Positions 1 to 7,724 of a DNA stretch of 64,000 nucleotides are shown in pieces. How positions within the stretch are numbered: position 1 is the first letter of the stretch; each line of letters opens with the position of its first letter. Origin of the DNA: an uncultured Bacilli bacterium (GTDB taxonomy: Bacteria > Bacillota_I > Bacilli_A > RF39 > UBA660); contig CALVOP010000001.1 in NCBI GenBank assembly GCA_944350345.1, positions 62,001 to 126,000 of the forward strand, given 5' to 3'. Position numbers and translations under genes: made by a program. The notes below the pieces were generated by a model. The model was given only the letters and a program-made list of their open reading frames with translations. It was not told the origin of the DNA and did no database searches.

Positions 1-618
1 GTTTGCCAAAATAGGCAAAAAAACTTCTAAACTTTTAGAATCTATATTATAAATTTTTGCAATCCTGTCAGCATCCTCCTCTTTAAGTATACTAAATAAT
101 TCACTCATCAATCCAAAACTAATAACTTTTATTCCAATCCATAAAGGAATATACCCATAATTAGTCATATAATGGCTTGTAGCCCCATGTTGTTTCCCAT
201 TAACTCTATACTGTCTTTTTAATTTTCTTATCAAATCATTTATTTGTCCCTTTTTATCCTCAGATTGATCAAAGTTAGAAACATTTAAATAATCTTTTTC
301 TCTGTAGCCGTAATTACTACTCAAAACGTAACTAAAAATAGACTTATAATTATTTTCAACAATCAATAAATTTTTAAAAATTATATTTCTAAAAGCCCTA
401 TCAAACAAAAATAAAGCATAAAGTTCATTAAAAGATGTTCCATCAATAAATTTTCTACTAGCGTCTTGTTTTAAAAAAGAATGTCTATATCCCATAAGAA
501 AAAAATAATTTTCTCTAAGTAAAACTGACTTAGCATATTCCTCATCTTCTATAACTAATCCTTTTTCTCTCAAAATTTCAACTTGTTCAGAAATTGATTT
601 AAAAACTTTTTTTGCCAC
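1..618 (-). CDS. Abi_2/AbiD-AbiF-like abortive infection family protein (3' part cut by window edge)
   Basis: Translating the minus strand from a GTG at 618 gives 206 codons open to the window edge, so the C-terminus is missing. The start is preceded by a GGTGA ribosome site. Conserved-looking blocks of the Abi_2 family are visible: NYFFLMGYR at about residues 40-48, FLFDRAFRNIIF at about 77, and PLWIGIKVISFGLMSELF at about 160. Family knowledge: Abi_2 proteins include phage-exclusion factors of the HEPN type. Their RxxxxH catalytic motif is usually near the C-terminus, outside this window, so activity cannot be judged. The gene lies beyond the rpsI terminator and looks like a stand-alone accessory gene. 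The family call is from motif resemblance only. Confidence 0.7.
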   Translation of the reverse strand, partial: MAKKVFKSISEQVEILREKGLVIEDEEYAKSVLLRENYFFLMGYRHSFLKQDASRKFIDGTSFNELYALFLFDRAFRNIIFKNLLIVENNYKSIFSYVLSSNYGYREKDYLNVSNFDQSEDKKGQINDLIRKLKRQYRVNGKQHGATSHYMTNYGYIPLWIGIKVISFGLMSELFSILKEEDADRIAKIYNIDSKSLEVFLPILAN

Positions 619-691
619 ACTATCACCTTACCAATTAAGTATAACATACTAAAACAATATGTACTAGCATTTTCACAATAAATTCAAACAT

Positions 692-719
692 AAAAAAACT
701 CTGTATTTCACAGAGTTTA
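692..719 (-). terminator. Rho-independent terminator of rplM-rpsI
   Basis: An inverted repeat AAACTCTGT/ACAGAGTTT with a short loop lies directly after the rpsI stop. On the minus strand it is followed by a run of T, so it ends the rplM-rpsI transcript. Confidence 0.85.
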
Positions 720-727
720 AACAAATT

Positions 728-1123
728 CTATCTCTTACTAAATTGTGGAGCTCTTCTAGCTTTCTTCAAACCATATTTTTTACGTTCTTTAATTCTAGAA
801 TCTCTAGTAATCATACCAGTTTCCTTAAGTACGGTTCTATTATTTGGATCAATTTGTAACAAACAACGAGCAATACCCAATCTAATTGCCCCTGTTTGAC
901 CATTAAATCCACCACCATTAACTTTAACAGAAATATCAAATTTACCATCATTTTCTGTTAAAACTAAAGGTTGCTTTAAATCCATAACTAATGTCTCATA
1001 AGGCATATAAGAATTTACATCTTCACCATTAACAGTTATAGAACCTTTACCATAAGACATTGACACTTGAGCTATACTTCTTTTTCTTCTACCTGTAGCT
1101 TTCCAAACTTTACTTTCTGCCAT
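728..1123 (-). CDS. rpsI: 30S ribosomal protein uS9
   Basis: 131 residues, the usual S9 length. The N-terminal block with [10 protein letters not shown], the central [19 protein letters not shown] and the basic C-terminus ending QFSKR are typical of uS9, whose tail reaches the P-site tRNA in the small subunit. The gene follows rplM after 10 bases and shares its promoter. An intrinsic terminator follows at once. Nothing in the sequence is odd. Confidence 0.98.
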   Translation of the reverse strand: MAESKVWKATGRRKRSIAQVSMSYGKGSITVNGEDVNSYMPYETLVMDLKQPLVLTENDGKFDISVKVNGGGFNGQTGAIRLGIARCLLQIDPNNRTVLKETGMITRDSRIKERKKYGLKKARRAPQFSKR

Positions 1124-1133
1124 ACCATTCCTC

Positions 1134-1562
1134 CTACAACTCTATCTTTTCAGGTTTTTGAGCTTCGTGATTATGTTCAGCGCCTTCAAAAACATATAAC
1201 TTTCTAAACATATCTCTACCCAATGGACCCTTAGGCAACATACCTTTAACAGCCCTTTCAACCATTTCTACTGGATATTTTTCTTTCATTTCTTTAGCAG
1301 TTCTTTCTCTTAAACCACCTGGAAATCCACTATGATTATAATAGATTTTCTTATTTAACTTATCACCAGTTAACTTAACTTTAGATGCATTAATAATGAT
1401 AACAGCATCTCCACAATTAATATGAGGTGTATATGTCACTTTATGCTTACCACGCAAAATATGAGCAGCTTTAGTAGCAACACTACCCAATGTCTTACCT
1501 TCGGCATCAATTAAATACCATTTAGTAACAACATCCTCTTTTCTTAACATAAATGTTTTCAT
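1134..1562 (-). CDS. rplM: 50S ribosomal protein uL13
   Basis: 142 residues, normal for L13. The family features are clear: [13 protein letters not shown] near the N-terminus, the [18 protein letters not shown] block, NHSGFPGG, and the [20 protein letters not shown] region near the end. uL13 is an early-assembly large-subunit protein. It is the first gene of a two-gene operon with rpsI, the standard bacterial pair. A good ribosome site (AAGGAG) precedes the ATG, and a promoter and short leader lie upstream. Confidence 0.98.
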   Translation of the reverse strand: MKTFMLRKEDVVTKWYLIDAEGKTLGSVATKAAHILRGKHKVTYTPHINCGDAVIIINASKVKLTGDKLNKKIYYNHSGFPGGLRERTAKEMKEKYPVEMVERAVKGMLPKGPLGRDMFRKLYVFEGAEHNHEAQKPEKIEL

Positions 1563-1637
1563 TTTATCTCCTTCTTAACTTCATTATATACGCCTTCCCA
1601 CAGCAATATAACTCCATTTCAAAATGTACCGATTATG
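1563..1637 (-). promoter_or_regulatory. 5' leader of rplM-rpsI, candidate L13-type autoregulatory leader
   Basis: About 70 bases lie between the predicted start of transcription and the rplM ATG. Many Bacillota have a structured L13 leader here. The leader contains a GTGGGAAGGCG segment that stands out from the AT-rich surroundings, but I could not confirm the fold. A covariance search with the Rfam L13 leader model would decide. Confidence 0.35.
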
Positions 1638-1667
1638 ATTATATAAAATAAAGTATTAAAAGTCAAA
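1638..1667 (-). promoter_or_regulatory. Sigma-A-type promoter for rplM-rpsI
   Basis: On the minus strand a TTGACT/TTTGAC -35 box and a perfect TATAAT -10 box are separated by 17-18 bases, about 75 bases before the rplM start. Confidence 0.8.
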
Positions 1668-1704
1668 CAAAATCGCATAAAACAACATAAAATAAGTATA
1701 ATTC

Positions 1705-1733
1705 TTGACAAAATACTCATATAATATTAGAAT
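1705..1733 (+). promoter_or_regulatory. Sigma-A-type promoter for the repeat surface protein
   Basis: TTGACA at 1705-1710 and TAGAAT at 1728-1733 with a 17-base spacer, 30 bases before the ATG at 1763. Confidence 0.75.
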
Positions 1734-1762
1734 TATATTATAAAATATTGGAGGAAAAAAGA

Positions 1763-2842
1763 ATGAGAAAATCAATGATAGTTATTATATCAATATTAAT
1801 AGTTGCTTGTACAGCACTTGGAATTGTTGGATATTTAGAGAGTAAAAAGGAAAAAGACCCAAGTGATAATGAAAAAGATTACAAAATTGAATATAAATAT
1901 TATTTAGATGGTGTTGAAGTAAGCGAAATGCCAGTTAATGAAAAAGATGAAAACTCAACTGATGAGAACGAAGACAATAACGATATAAATAACGAAGAAG
2001 AAACATTAGCAATGTATTCATTTGAAAAATATGACTGCACAAATAATGTAAAAGGAATTTGGGATAACGATTTATGGCAATTCTCGGTTCCAGAAAAAAA
2101 CAGCGATGCAACATGCGTATTATACTTTGTATCAAACTATTTTGAAGTTGAAATAAAAGCAAATAATGGCGTTGTCAACGAACTAGAAGCATTAAAAGAC
2201 AGAAAAGTAAAAAAAGGCGAAAGTATATCATATAACATAACACCAACTGAAGGCTATAACTTTGAAAAAGTTGAATGTACTAACAACGCAACTGCAGAAT
2301 GGAACGAAGAAAATTCTACATTAACAGTTAGTAATGTAACAAAAAATTCAGTTTGTGAAGTAACATATTCAATTGGCGAATACACTATTAAATTTACAGC
2401 AAATAATGGTTCAATTTCAGAAGAAACTAAAACTGCCAAACACGGAGATACAATAACAACAGTAATAACACCAGGTTCTGATTACGTATACAACAAAGTA
2501 TCATGTTCAGATGGACAAACAGCATCTTATGACACTAATACAAACACATTAACAGTTAGCAATGTAACAAAAAATTCAACTTGTACTGTCGACTTTAAAT
2601 CAAACAAATATACAGTAACATTAAAAATAGTAAACGGAACACCAATTGAAGATACAAAAACAGTAGAAGCAGGAAATCGAGTATCATTTACATTTAACAG
2701 CAACGAAGGATATACAACAACTAATCCAAAAATAGAATGTGATAATGGTCTAGTAGGAAGTGTAAGCGGAAGTTTATTTACTATTGATAATGTATCAAAA
2801 AGTGGAACATGTACACTAACATTTAATCCAATTGAAAATTAA
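1763..2842 (+). CDS. Membrane-anchored or lipoprotein surface protein with Cys-paired beta repeats
   Basis: The ATG at 1763 is chosen because GGAGG sits 8 bases before it; a TTG at 1748 lies before that ribosome site. The 359-residue product starts MRKS followed by a hydrophobic stretch with IVAC at residues 13-16. This could be a lipobox, although hydrophobicity continues past the Cys, so a plain membrane anchor is possible. An acidic Asp/Glu/Asn-rich linker follows to about residue 82. Then come four divergent repeats of 45-75 residues, each with GY.F-like, V.C and TC elements and two Cys; the spacer LTVSNVTKNS occurs twice. This resembles InlB-B-type/bacterial Ig-like extracellular repeats. 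It is a single-gene unit with its own promoter and terminator. Ligand unknown. Confidence 0.75.
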   Translation: MRKSMIVIISILIVACTALGIVGYLESKKEKDPSDNEKDYKIEYKYYLDGVEVSEMPVNEKDENSTDENEDNNDINNEEETLAMYSFEKYDCTNNVKGIWDNDLWQFSVPEKNSDATCVLYFVSNYFEVEIKANNGVVNELEALKDRKVKKGESISYNITPTEGYNFEKVECTNNATAEWNEENSTLTVSNVTKNSVCEVTYSIGEYTIKFTANNGSISEETKTAKHGDTITTVITPGSDYVYNKVSCSDGQTASYDTNTNTLTVSNVTKNSTCTVDFKSNKYTVTLKIVNGTPIEDTKTVEAGNRVSFTFNSNEGYTTTNPKIECDNGLVGSVSGSLFTIDNVSKSGTCTLTFNPIEN

Positions 2843-2847
2843 AAAAC

Positions 2848-2880
2848 AAAAAAGCAATATGAAAAATATTGCTTTTTTTA
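2848..2880 (+). terminator. Rho-independent terminator
   Basis: AAAAAAGCAATAT pairs with ATATTGCTTTTTT around a short A-rich loop, ending in a T run, six bases after the stop of the repeat protein. Confidence 0.9.
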
Positions 2881-2899
2881 TATAAATAAAACTTCAATA

Positions 2900-2928
2900 T
2901 TTAATTTTTCATAATTATTAGATATAAT
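2900..2928 (+). promoter_or_regulatory. Promoter of dusB, placed for a leaderless transcript
   Basis: TTTAAT at 2900-2905 and a perfect TATAAT at 2923-2928 are 17 bases apart. The expected start of transcription falls on or next to the dusB ATG at 2935. No ribosome site is visible before that ATG. Confidence 0.65.
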
Positions 2929-2934
2929 AAAAAC

Positions 2935-3912
2935 ATGAAGTGGAAAATAGGAAACGTAACAATTAATAATCAAATTGTATTTGCCCCAATGGCAGGTGTA
3001 TCTAATAAAAGTTATAGGACAATAATAAAAGAAATGGGTGCCGGATTAATTTATTCAGAAATGATAAGTACAATGGGTATCAAGTACAATAGCAAAAAAA
3101 CATTAGATTTACTACAAATTAGTGAAAACGAGCGGCCAATTACAATTCAAATATTTGGAAACGACACTAAAACATTTGTAGAAAGTGCAAAATACATAGA
3201 ACAAAACATAAAACCTGACATAATTGATATAAATATGGGATGTCCTGTTCCAAAAATAGCTTTAAAAAGCCAAGCCGGAAGTGCACTATTAAAAAATCCA
3301 CAAAAAATTTTTGAAATAGTATCCGAAGTTGTGAAAAACACTAATACACCAATTACAGTAAAAATACGAAGTGGCTGGGATAATGACCATATAAACGCAG
3401 TAGAAGTAGCAAAAATGTGTGAAAAAGCAGGTGCAAAAGCAATTTGCATACACGCCAGAACAAGGAGTCAAGGATATACAGGAAAAGCTGATTGGAATAT
3501 TATAAAACAAATAAAAGAAAATGTACAAATACCAGTAATTGGAAACGGAGACATTAAAACTATTTATGATGCAAAAAGAATGTTAGAAGAGACAAAATGC
3601 GACGCAGTTATGATAGGAAGAGCCACACTAGGAAATCCATGGATCATAAAAGAATGCGTTGAATATATAGAGCACAATAACATAATTTCAAAGCCCACTA
3701 GTCAAGAAAAACTAGAAATGATAATCAAACACTACAATTTATTGAAACAAAATACTAACGAAAAGCAAGCACTACTAGAAATAAGATCACATGCACTATG
3801 GTATATTAAAGGGCTTACAAACAACAAGGAAATAAAATTAAAAATAATGGAATCAAAAACTGAAGAAGAATTTATAAAAATAATTAAAGAATATATGGAG
3901 GAAATAAAATGA
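2935..3912 (+). CDS. dusB: tRNA-dihydrouridine synthase (DusB type)
   Basis: 325 residues, the usual size for this FMN TIM-barrel family, which reduces uridines in the tRNA D-loop with NADPH. Visible signatures are FAPMAGVSNKSYR at about residue 15, NMGCPVPKI around residue 100 (its Cys is the catalytic acid), the KIRSGW phosphate/FMN block, the IHARTRSQGY block and VIGNGDI. The start has no Shine-Dalgarno sequence, and a -10 box ends six bases before it, which suggests leaderless translation. The stop overlaps the comEB start by four bases (ATGA), so the two are translationally coupled. In Bacillus dusB also lies next to lysS. Confidence 0.93.
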   Translation: MKWKIGNVTINNQIVFAPMAGVSNKSYRTIIKEMGAGLIYSEMISTMGIKYNSKKTLDLLQISENERPITIQIFGNDTKTFVESAKYIEQNIKPDIIDINMGCPVPKIALKSQAGSALLKNPQKIFEIVSEVVKNTNTPITVKIRSGWDNDHINAVEVAKMCEKAGAKAICIHARTRSQGYTGKADWNIIKQIKENVQIPVIGNGDIKTIYDAKRMLEETKCDAVMIGRATLGNPWIIKECVEYIEHNNIISKPTSQEKLEMIIKHYNLLKQNTNEKQALLEIRSHALWYIKGLTNNKEIKLKIMESKTEEEFIKIIKEYMEEIK

Positions 3913-4397
3913 ATAGAATAGGAAAAGATAATTATTATTTAGACATTGCCGAGTCAGTAAGCGAAAGAGGGACTTGTTTAAGACGCAAATTCGGCGCAAT
4001 AATCGTCAAAAATGACGAAATAATTTCTACAGGCTACGTAGGAGCACCAAGAGGCAGAAAAAACTGTTGTGATGAAAACTATTGCATTAGACAAGAATTA
4101 AAAGTTCCCAGAGGAGAAAGATATGAACTATGCAGAAGCGTACACGCCGAACAAAATGCAATAATTAGTGCTGCAAGAAAAGACATGATAGGTTCAACAA
4201 TATATTTAGTAGGAATTGAAAATGATACCAATGAATATGTAAAAGATGCTAGACCATGTGCACTTTGTAAAAGATTTATCATAAATGCTGGGATTGAAAA
4301 AATTATTATAAGAAAGAATAAAACAGATTTTGAAGTCATGGATGTTGACGAATTAATAACAAATGACGAGAGTTTAGTAGGAACAAGAGGCTACTAA
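3909..4397 (+). CDS. comEB: dCMP deaminase family zinc protein (ComEB-like)
   Basis: 162 residues with the cytidine/deoxycytidylate deaminase zinc site: SVHAEQNAI (His ligand plus catalytic Glu) and PCALC (two Cys ligands). Extra Cys in the NCCDENYC segment resemble the second zinc site of dCMP deaminases. The family converts dCMP to dUMP for thymidylate synthesis. In Bacilli the gene is named comEB for its place in a competence operon, but here it is in an operon with dusB, overlapping it by four bases. A competence role is not implied. The T-box promoter follows four bases after the stop. Confidence 0.88.
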   Translation: MNRIGKDNYYLDIAESVSERGTCLRRKFGAIIVKNDEIISTGYVGAPRGRKNCCDENYCIRQELKVPRGERYELCRSVHAEQNAIISAARKDMIGSTIYLVGIENDTNEYVKDARPCALCKRFIINAGIEKIIIRKNKTDFEVMDVDELITNDESLVGTRGY

Positions 4398-4400
4398 ATA

Positions 4401-4430
4401 TTGACAATTGAGTTAGTTGTGTACTATAAT
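4401..4430 (+). promoter_or_regulatory. Sigma-A-type promoter of the lysS T-box transcript
   Basis: TTGACA at 4401-4406 and TATAAT at 4425-4430, spacer 18 bases. It begins just after the comEB stop. Confidence 0.85.
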
Positions 4431-4436
4431 AAACAC

Positions 4437-4640
4437 AAATTGAAGAGAAGGACGAGTAATATTGTAAACTACTTATAGAAAGTTGGAACGATGGAAGCCA
4501 ATAGCAAGTACAATACGAATAAAACCTTTGAAATGACATTACTGTCCGGATTTAATCCGTTATCAAAAAGAGATATCAATTAATGATAAAAAAGGTGGTA
4601 CCGCGGTAAAACGCCCTTTTGTCATTAATTTTTTTATTTA
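4437..4640 (+). promoter_or_regulatory. T-box leader controlling lysS, probable lysine (AAA) specifier
   Basis: The hallmark T-box TGGTACCGCGG is at 4596-4606. It lies inside a strong terminator whose arms are TTAATGA.AAAAAAGG (from 4580) and CCTTTT.TCATTAA (to about 4629), followed by a T run. Stem I features upstream include GGACGAGTAATA and a GAATAAAACC segment. In the latter, AAA at 4521-4523 followed by A is the likely specifier codon, matching tRNA-Lys and the lysS gene downstream. Known mechanism: uncharged tRNA stabilises the antiterminator and turns lysS on. The specifier is my reading of the loop, not a computed fold. Confidence 0.9.
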
Positions 4641-4653
4641 AAGGAGGAATAAA

Positions 4654-6135
4654 ATGAAAGAATTAACCGATCAAGAAATTGTAAGACGAGAAAAAATGAA
4701 AGAATTTGAAGAAAGAGGAATTGACCCTTTTGGGCGCAGATACGAAGTAACAACAAATTCAAAAGAACTAAAAGAAAAATATGACAGCCACACAAAAGAA
4801 GAATTAGAAGAAATGAACATTACCGCACAAATAGCCGGAAGAATAATGACAAAAAGAGTAAAAGGAAAAGCTGGATTTATGCACATCCAAGATAAATTTG
4901 GCCAAATACAAATATACGTCAAAATTGATAATATTGGAGAAGACATGTATTACATTTTCCAAAAAAATGATATAGGTGACATAGTAGGTATAAAAGGAAA
5001 AGTAATGAAAACACACACCGGAGAATTAAGCATAGAAGCAAAAGAATACACACACCTAACAAAATCATTAAGACCACTTCCAGAAAAATATCATGGTTTG
5101 CAAGACGTTGAAGAACGATTTAGAAGAAGATATGTTGACCTCATCATGAACGAAGACGCTAGAAAAATAGCATTTACTAGACCAAAAATCATAAGAAGCA
5201 TTCAAGAATATTTAGACAATTTAGGCTACACAGAAGTTGAAACACCAATTTTAGGAACAATTCGTGGAGGAGCAACAGCAAGACCATTCATAACACATCA
5301 CAACACACTAAATATGGATATGTACTTAAGAATTGCAACAGAATTACACTTAAAAAGATTAATTGTAGGAGGAATGGACGCAGTATACGAAATAGGTCGA
5401 CTTTTTAGAAACGAAGGTATGGATAGAAACCACAATCCTGAATTTACAACATTAGAAGTATACAAAGCATATTCCGACTTAGAAGGAATGATGGAACTTA
5501 CTGAAAACCTAATAAAATACACAATGAACAAAGTATTAGGCACACTAAAAATTTCATACAAAAATAATGAATTAAACTTTGAAGAACCATTTAGACGTGT
5601 AAAAATGACAGAACTTATAAAAGAACAAACCGGAATAAACTTTGAAGAAAATTACACATTAGAAGAAGCTAAAGAACTCGCAAAAAAGCACGAAATCGAA
5701 ATAGAACCACATTTTGGATATGGGCACATAATTGAAGCATTTTTTGAAAAATACTGTGAAGAAAAAATAACAAATCCAACATTTGTATACAGTTATCCAA
5801 TTGAAATAAGTCCATTAGCAAAAAAAAGTAAACAAGATCCTAGATTTACAGAAAGATTTGAATTATTTATCTGTGGTTCAGAATATGCAAATGCATTTAC
5901 AGAACTAAATGATCCGATAGATCAGAGAGAAAGATTTAAAGCACAAGTCAAAGAACAAAATCTAGGAAATGAAGAAGCTAACGACATGGACGAAGACTAT
6001 GTAGAAGCACTAGAATTTGGACTTCCACCTACAGGTGGTATGGGCATGGGAATTGACAGATTCGTAATGCTCCTAACAGGGTCAGAAACAATAAGAGAAG
6101 TAATATTATTCCCGCACATGAAAGAAAAAAACTAG
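4654..6135 (+). CDS. lysS: Lysyl-tRNA synthetase, class II
   Basis: 493 residues, normal for bacterial LysRS. It has an N-terminal OB-fold anticodon-binding domain (about residues 50-150, with VAGRIMTKR-like IAGRIMTKR) and then the class II catalytic core. Motif 2 is visible as [18 protein letters not shown], and motif 3 as the C-terminal [14 protein letters not shown]. It charges tRNA-Lys in the cytoplasm. AAAGGAGG precedes the ATG at good spacing. It is controlled by the T-box leader just upstream. No terminator is obvious after it; the next gene has its own promoter. Confidence 0.98.
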   Translation: MKELTDQEIVRREKMKEFEERGIDPFGRRYEVTTNSKELKEKYDSHTKEELEEMNITAQIAGRIMTKRVKGKAGFMHIQDKFGQIQIYVKIDNIGEDMYYIFQKNDIGDIVGIKGKVMKTHTGELSIEAKEYTHLTKSLRPLPEKYHGLQDVEERFRRRYVDLIMNEDARKIAFTRPKIIRSIQEYLDNLGYTEVETPILGTIRGGATARPFITHHNTLNMDMYLRIATELHLKRLIVGGMDAVYEIGRLFRNEGMDRNHNPEFTTLEVYKAYSDLEGMMELTENLIKYTMNKVLGTLKISYKNNELNFEEPFRRVKMTELIKEQTGINFEENYTLEEAKELAKKHEIEIEPHFGYGHIIEAFFEKYCEEKITNPTFVYSYPIEISPLAKKSKQDPRFTERFELFICGSEYANAFTELNDPIDQRERFKAQVKEQNLGNEEANDMDEDYVEALEFGLPPTGGMGMGIDRFVMLLTGSETIREVILFPHMKEKN

Positions 6136-6153
6136 AACATAATTGAATAAAAC

Positions 6154-6183
6154 TTGTAAGTAAGAAACAAAATATTGTATAAT
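6154..6183 (+). promoter_or_regulatory. Promoter of the DcuC/YfcC-like transporter
   Basis: TTGTAA at 6154-6159 and TATAAT at 6178-6183 with an 18-base spacer, followed by a GGGAGG ribosome site before the ATG at 6200. Confidence 0.7.
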
Positions 6184-6199
6184 TAAATGGGAGGTAAAA

Positions 6200-7603
6200 A
6201 TGAAGAAAAACGGATTGCTTAAAATTATAGGGGTTTTAGCACTACTAATTATGGTATTGAGTTGGATTATCCCATCAAGCTATTATAGCGGATCAACAGT
6301 AATTGATCTAGGAACTATGCCAGTAGGTATATTTGACTTATTAAGTTACCCATTCCTATCATTTCAATACTTCATACAAACAGTAGTATTCATTCTAACT
6401 GTTGGAACATTATATGGAGTGTTAGAAAACACAGGAAAATACAGAAATATATTAGAAAAGTTAGTAAAACGTTTAAAAGGAAAAGAACAATTATTTATAG
6501 TTATAATTACACTAATACTAACTGCATTATCTAGCATATTAGGACTAAACTTAATGATGTTTGTATTCATACCAGCACTAGTTGCAATAATATTATTAAT
6601 GGGATATGACAAAATAACTGCATTTTTAATTGCAATTATACCTATGTTTATTGGTATAATTGGAAGCACTTATAGTATTTACATCAACGGTTACATAAAT
6701 CAAGTTATAGGAATCACAGGATTTGATAACGATTTATTAACAAAAGTAGCATTACTTGTTATTGGATATGTAATATATATAATGTTTACATTAAATTATG
6801 CAAAGAAAGCAAAAAAATCAAAACTAGATTCAGAAAAAGAAATTCCATTTATTGGTGAAAAGAAACAAGTAAAAAAAGCAAGTTGGCCAATTTATATAAT
6901 ATTCGCAATAATATTTATACTACTAATTTTAGCGCCAACACCATGGACAGATGTATTTGGTATAGAATTCTTTACTAAATTACACGAAACAATTACAGAC
7001 TGGACAATAGGAGAATACCCATTAGTAGCTAATTTACTTGGATACTTAGAAGGATTTGGTAGTTGGACATATCTAGAAATTTCAATGATAATATTTGCTG
7101 CAGCAATTATAATAGGATTTACTTATAAACAAAAATTAAGTGAAATAATAGATAACATGCTAAATGGACTAAAAAAGATGTTAAAACCTGCATTATTAGT
7201 ATCATTTAGTATGATGATTATAATAATGACAGCTTACCATCCATTCTATATAACAATTACAGATTACATAATAAATTTATCAGAGAACTTTAATATTTTC
7301 TTAACATCATTTATTACAATAATAGGTTCAGTATTAAACGTTGACATGATATATTTAGCACAATCATCAATACCATTAATTGCAGGAACATTCCCAGCAA
7401 CAGAAGCAATAAATTCATTAGCGATAATAACACAATCATTCTACGGATTAACTATGTTAATTGCTCCAACAAGTACTTTACTAATTCTTGGCCTAACATA
7501 TTTAGATATACCATATGTAGAATGGCTAAAGAAAAGTTGGAAATTACTTTTAGAACTTTTTGTAGTTATTGTTATAATAATATTCATATCAGTATTGATA
7601 TAA
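6200..7603 (+). CDS. Multi-pass membrane transporter, DcuC/YfcC (C4-dicarboxylate/basic amino acid) type
   Basis: 467 residues, almost entirely hydrophobic, with roughly 11-12 membrane segments and a central charged loop around residues 205-235. The N-terminus (a hydrophobic helix, then SWIIPSSYY), the VGTLYGVLENTGKYRNI segment and the LIAPTSTLLILGLTYLDIPY end resemble the YfcC/DcuC branch of the ion transporter superfamily, which carries anaerobic C4-dicarboxylate carriers and arginine/ornithine-type exchangers. Substrate cannot be told from sequence. It is a single-gene unit with its own promoter and terminator. Another ion-transporter-like family such as AbgT is an alternative. Confidence 0.65.
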   Translation: MKKNGLLKIIGVLALLIMVLSWIIPSSYYSGSTVIDLGTMPVGIFDLLSYPFLSFQYFIQTVVFILTVGTLYGVLENTGKYRNILEKLVKRLKGKEQLFIVIITLILTALSSILGLNLMMFVFIPALVAIILLMGYDKITAFLIAIIPMFIGIIGSTYSIYINGYINQVIGITGFDNDLLTKVALLVIGYVIYIMFTLNYAKKAKKSKLDSEKEIPFIGEKKQVKKASWPIYIIFAIIFILLILAPTPWTDVFGIEFFTKLHETITDWTIGEYPLVANLLGYLEGFGSWTYLEISMIIFAAAIIIGFTYKQKLSEIIDNMLNGLKKMLKPALLVSFSMMIIIMTAYHPFYITITDYIINLSENFNIFLTSFITIIGSVLNVDMIYLAQSSIPLIAGTFPATEAINSLAIITQSFYGLTMLIAPTSTLLILGLTYLDIPYVEWLKKSWKLLLELFVVIVIIIFISVLI

Positions 7604-7606
7604 AAT

Positions 7607-7640
7607 TAAAAAAGACAAATTTAAAAAGTCTTTTTTTTTG
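7607..7640 (+). terminator. Rho-independent terminator of the transporter gene
   Basis: AAAAGAC/GTCTTTT stem around an A/T-rich loop ending in nine T, right after the stop at 7603. Confidence 0.85.
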
Positions 7641-7724
7641 CTAAAATTTCTATTAAATTTAATATTAACTGAATAAAAATTAATATATAAACACAATATA
7701 ACATATATAATTAAGGGAGGAATA

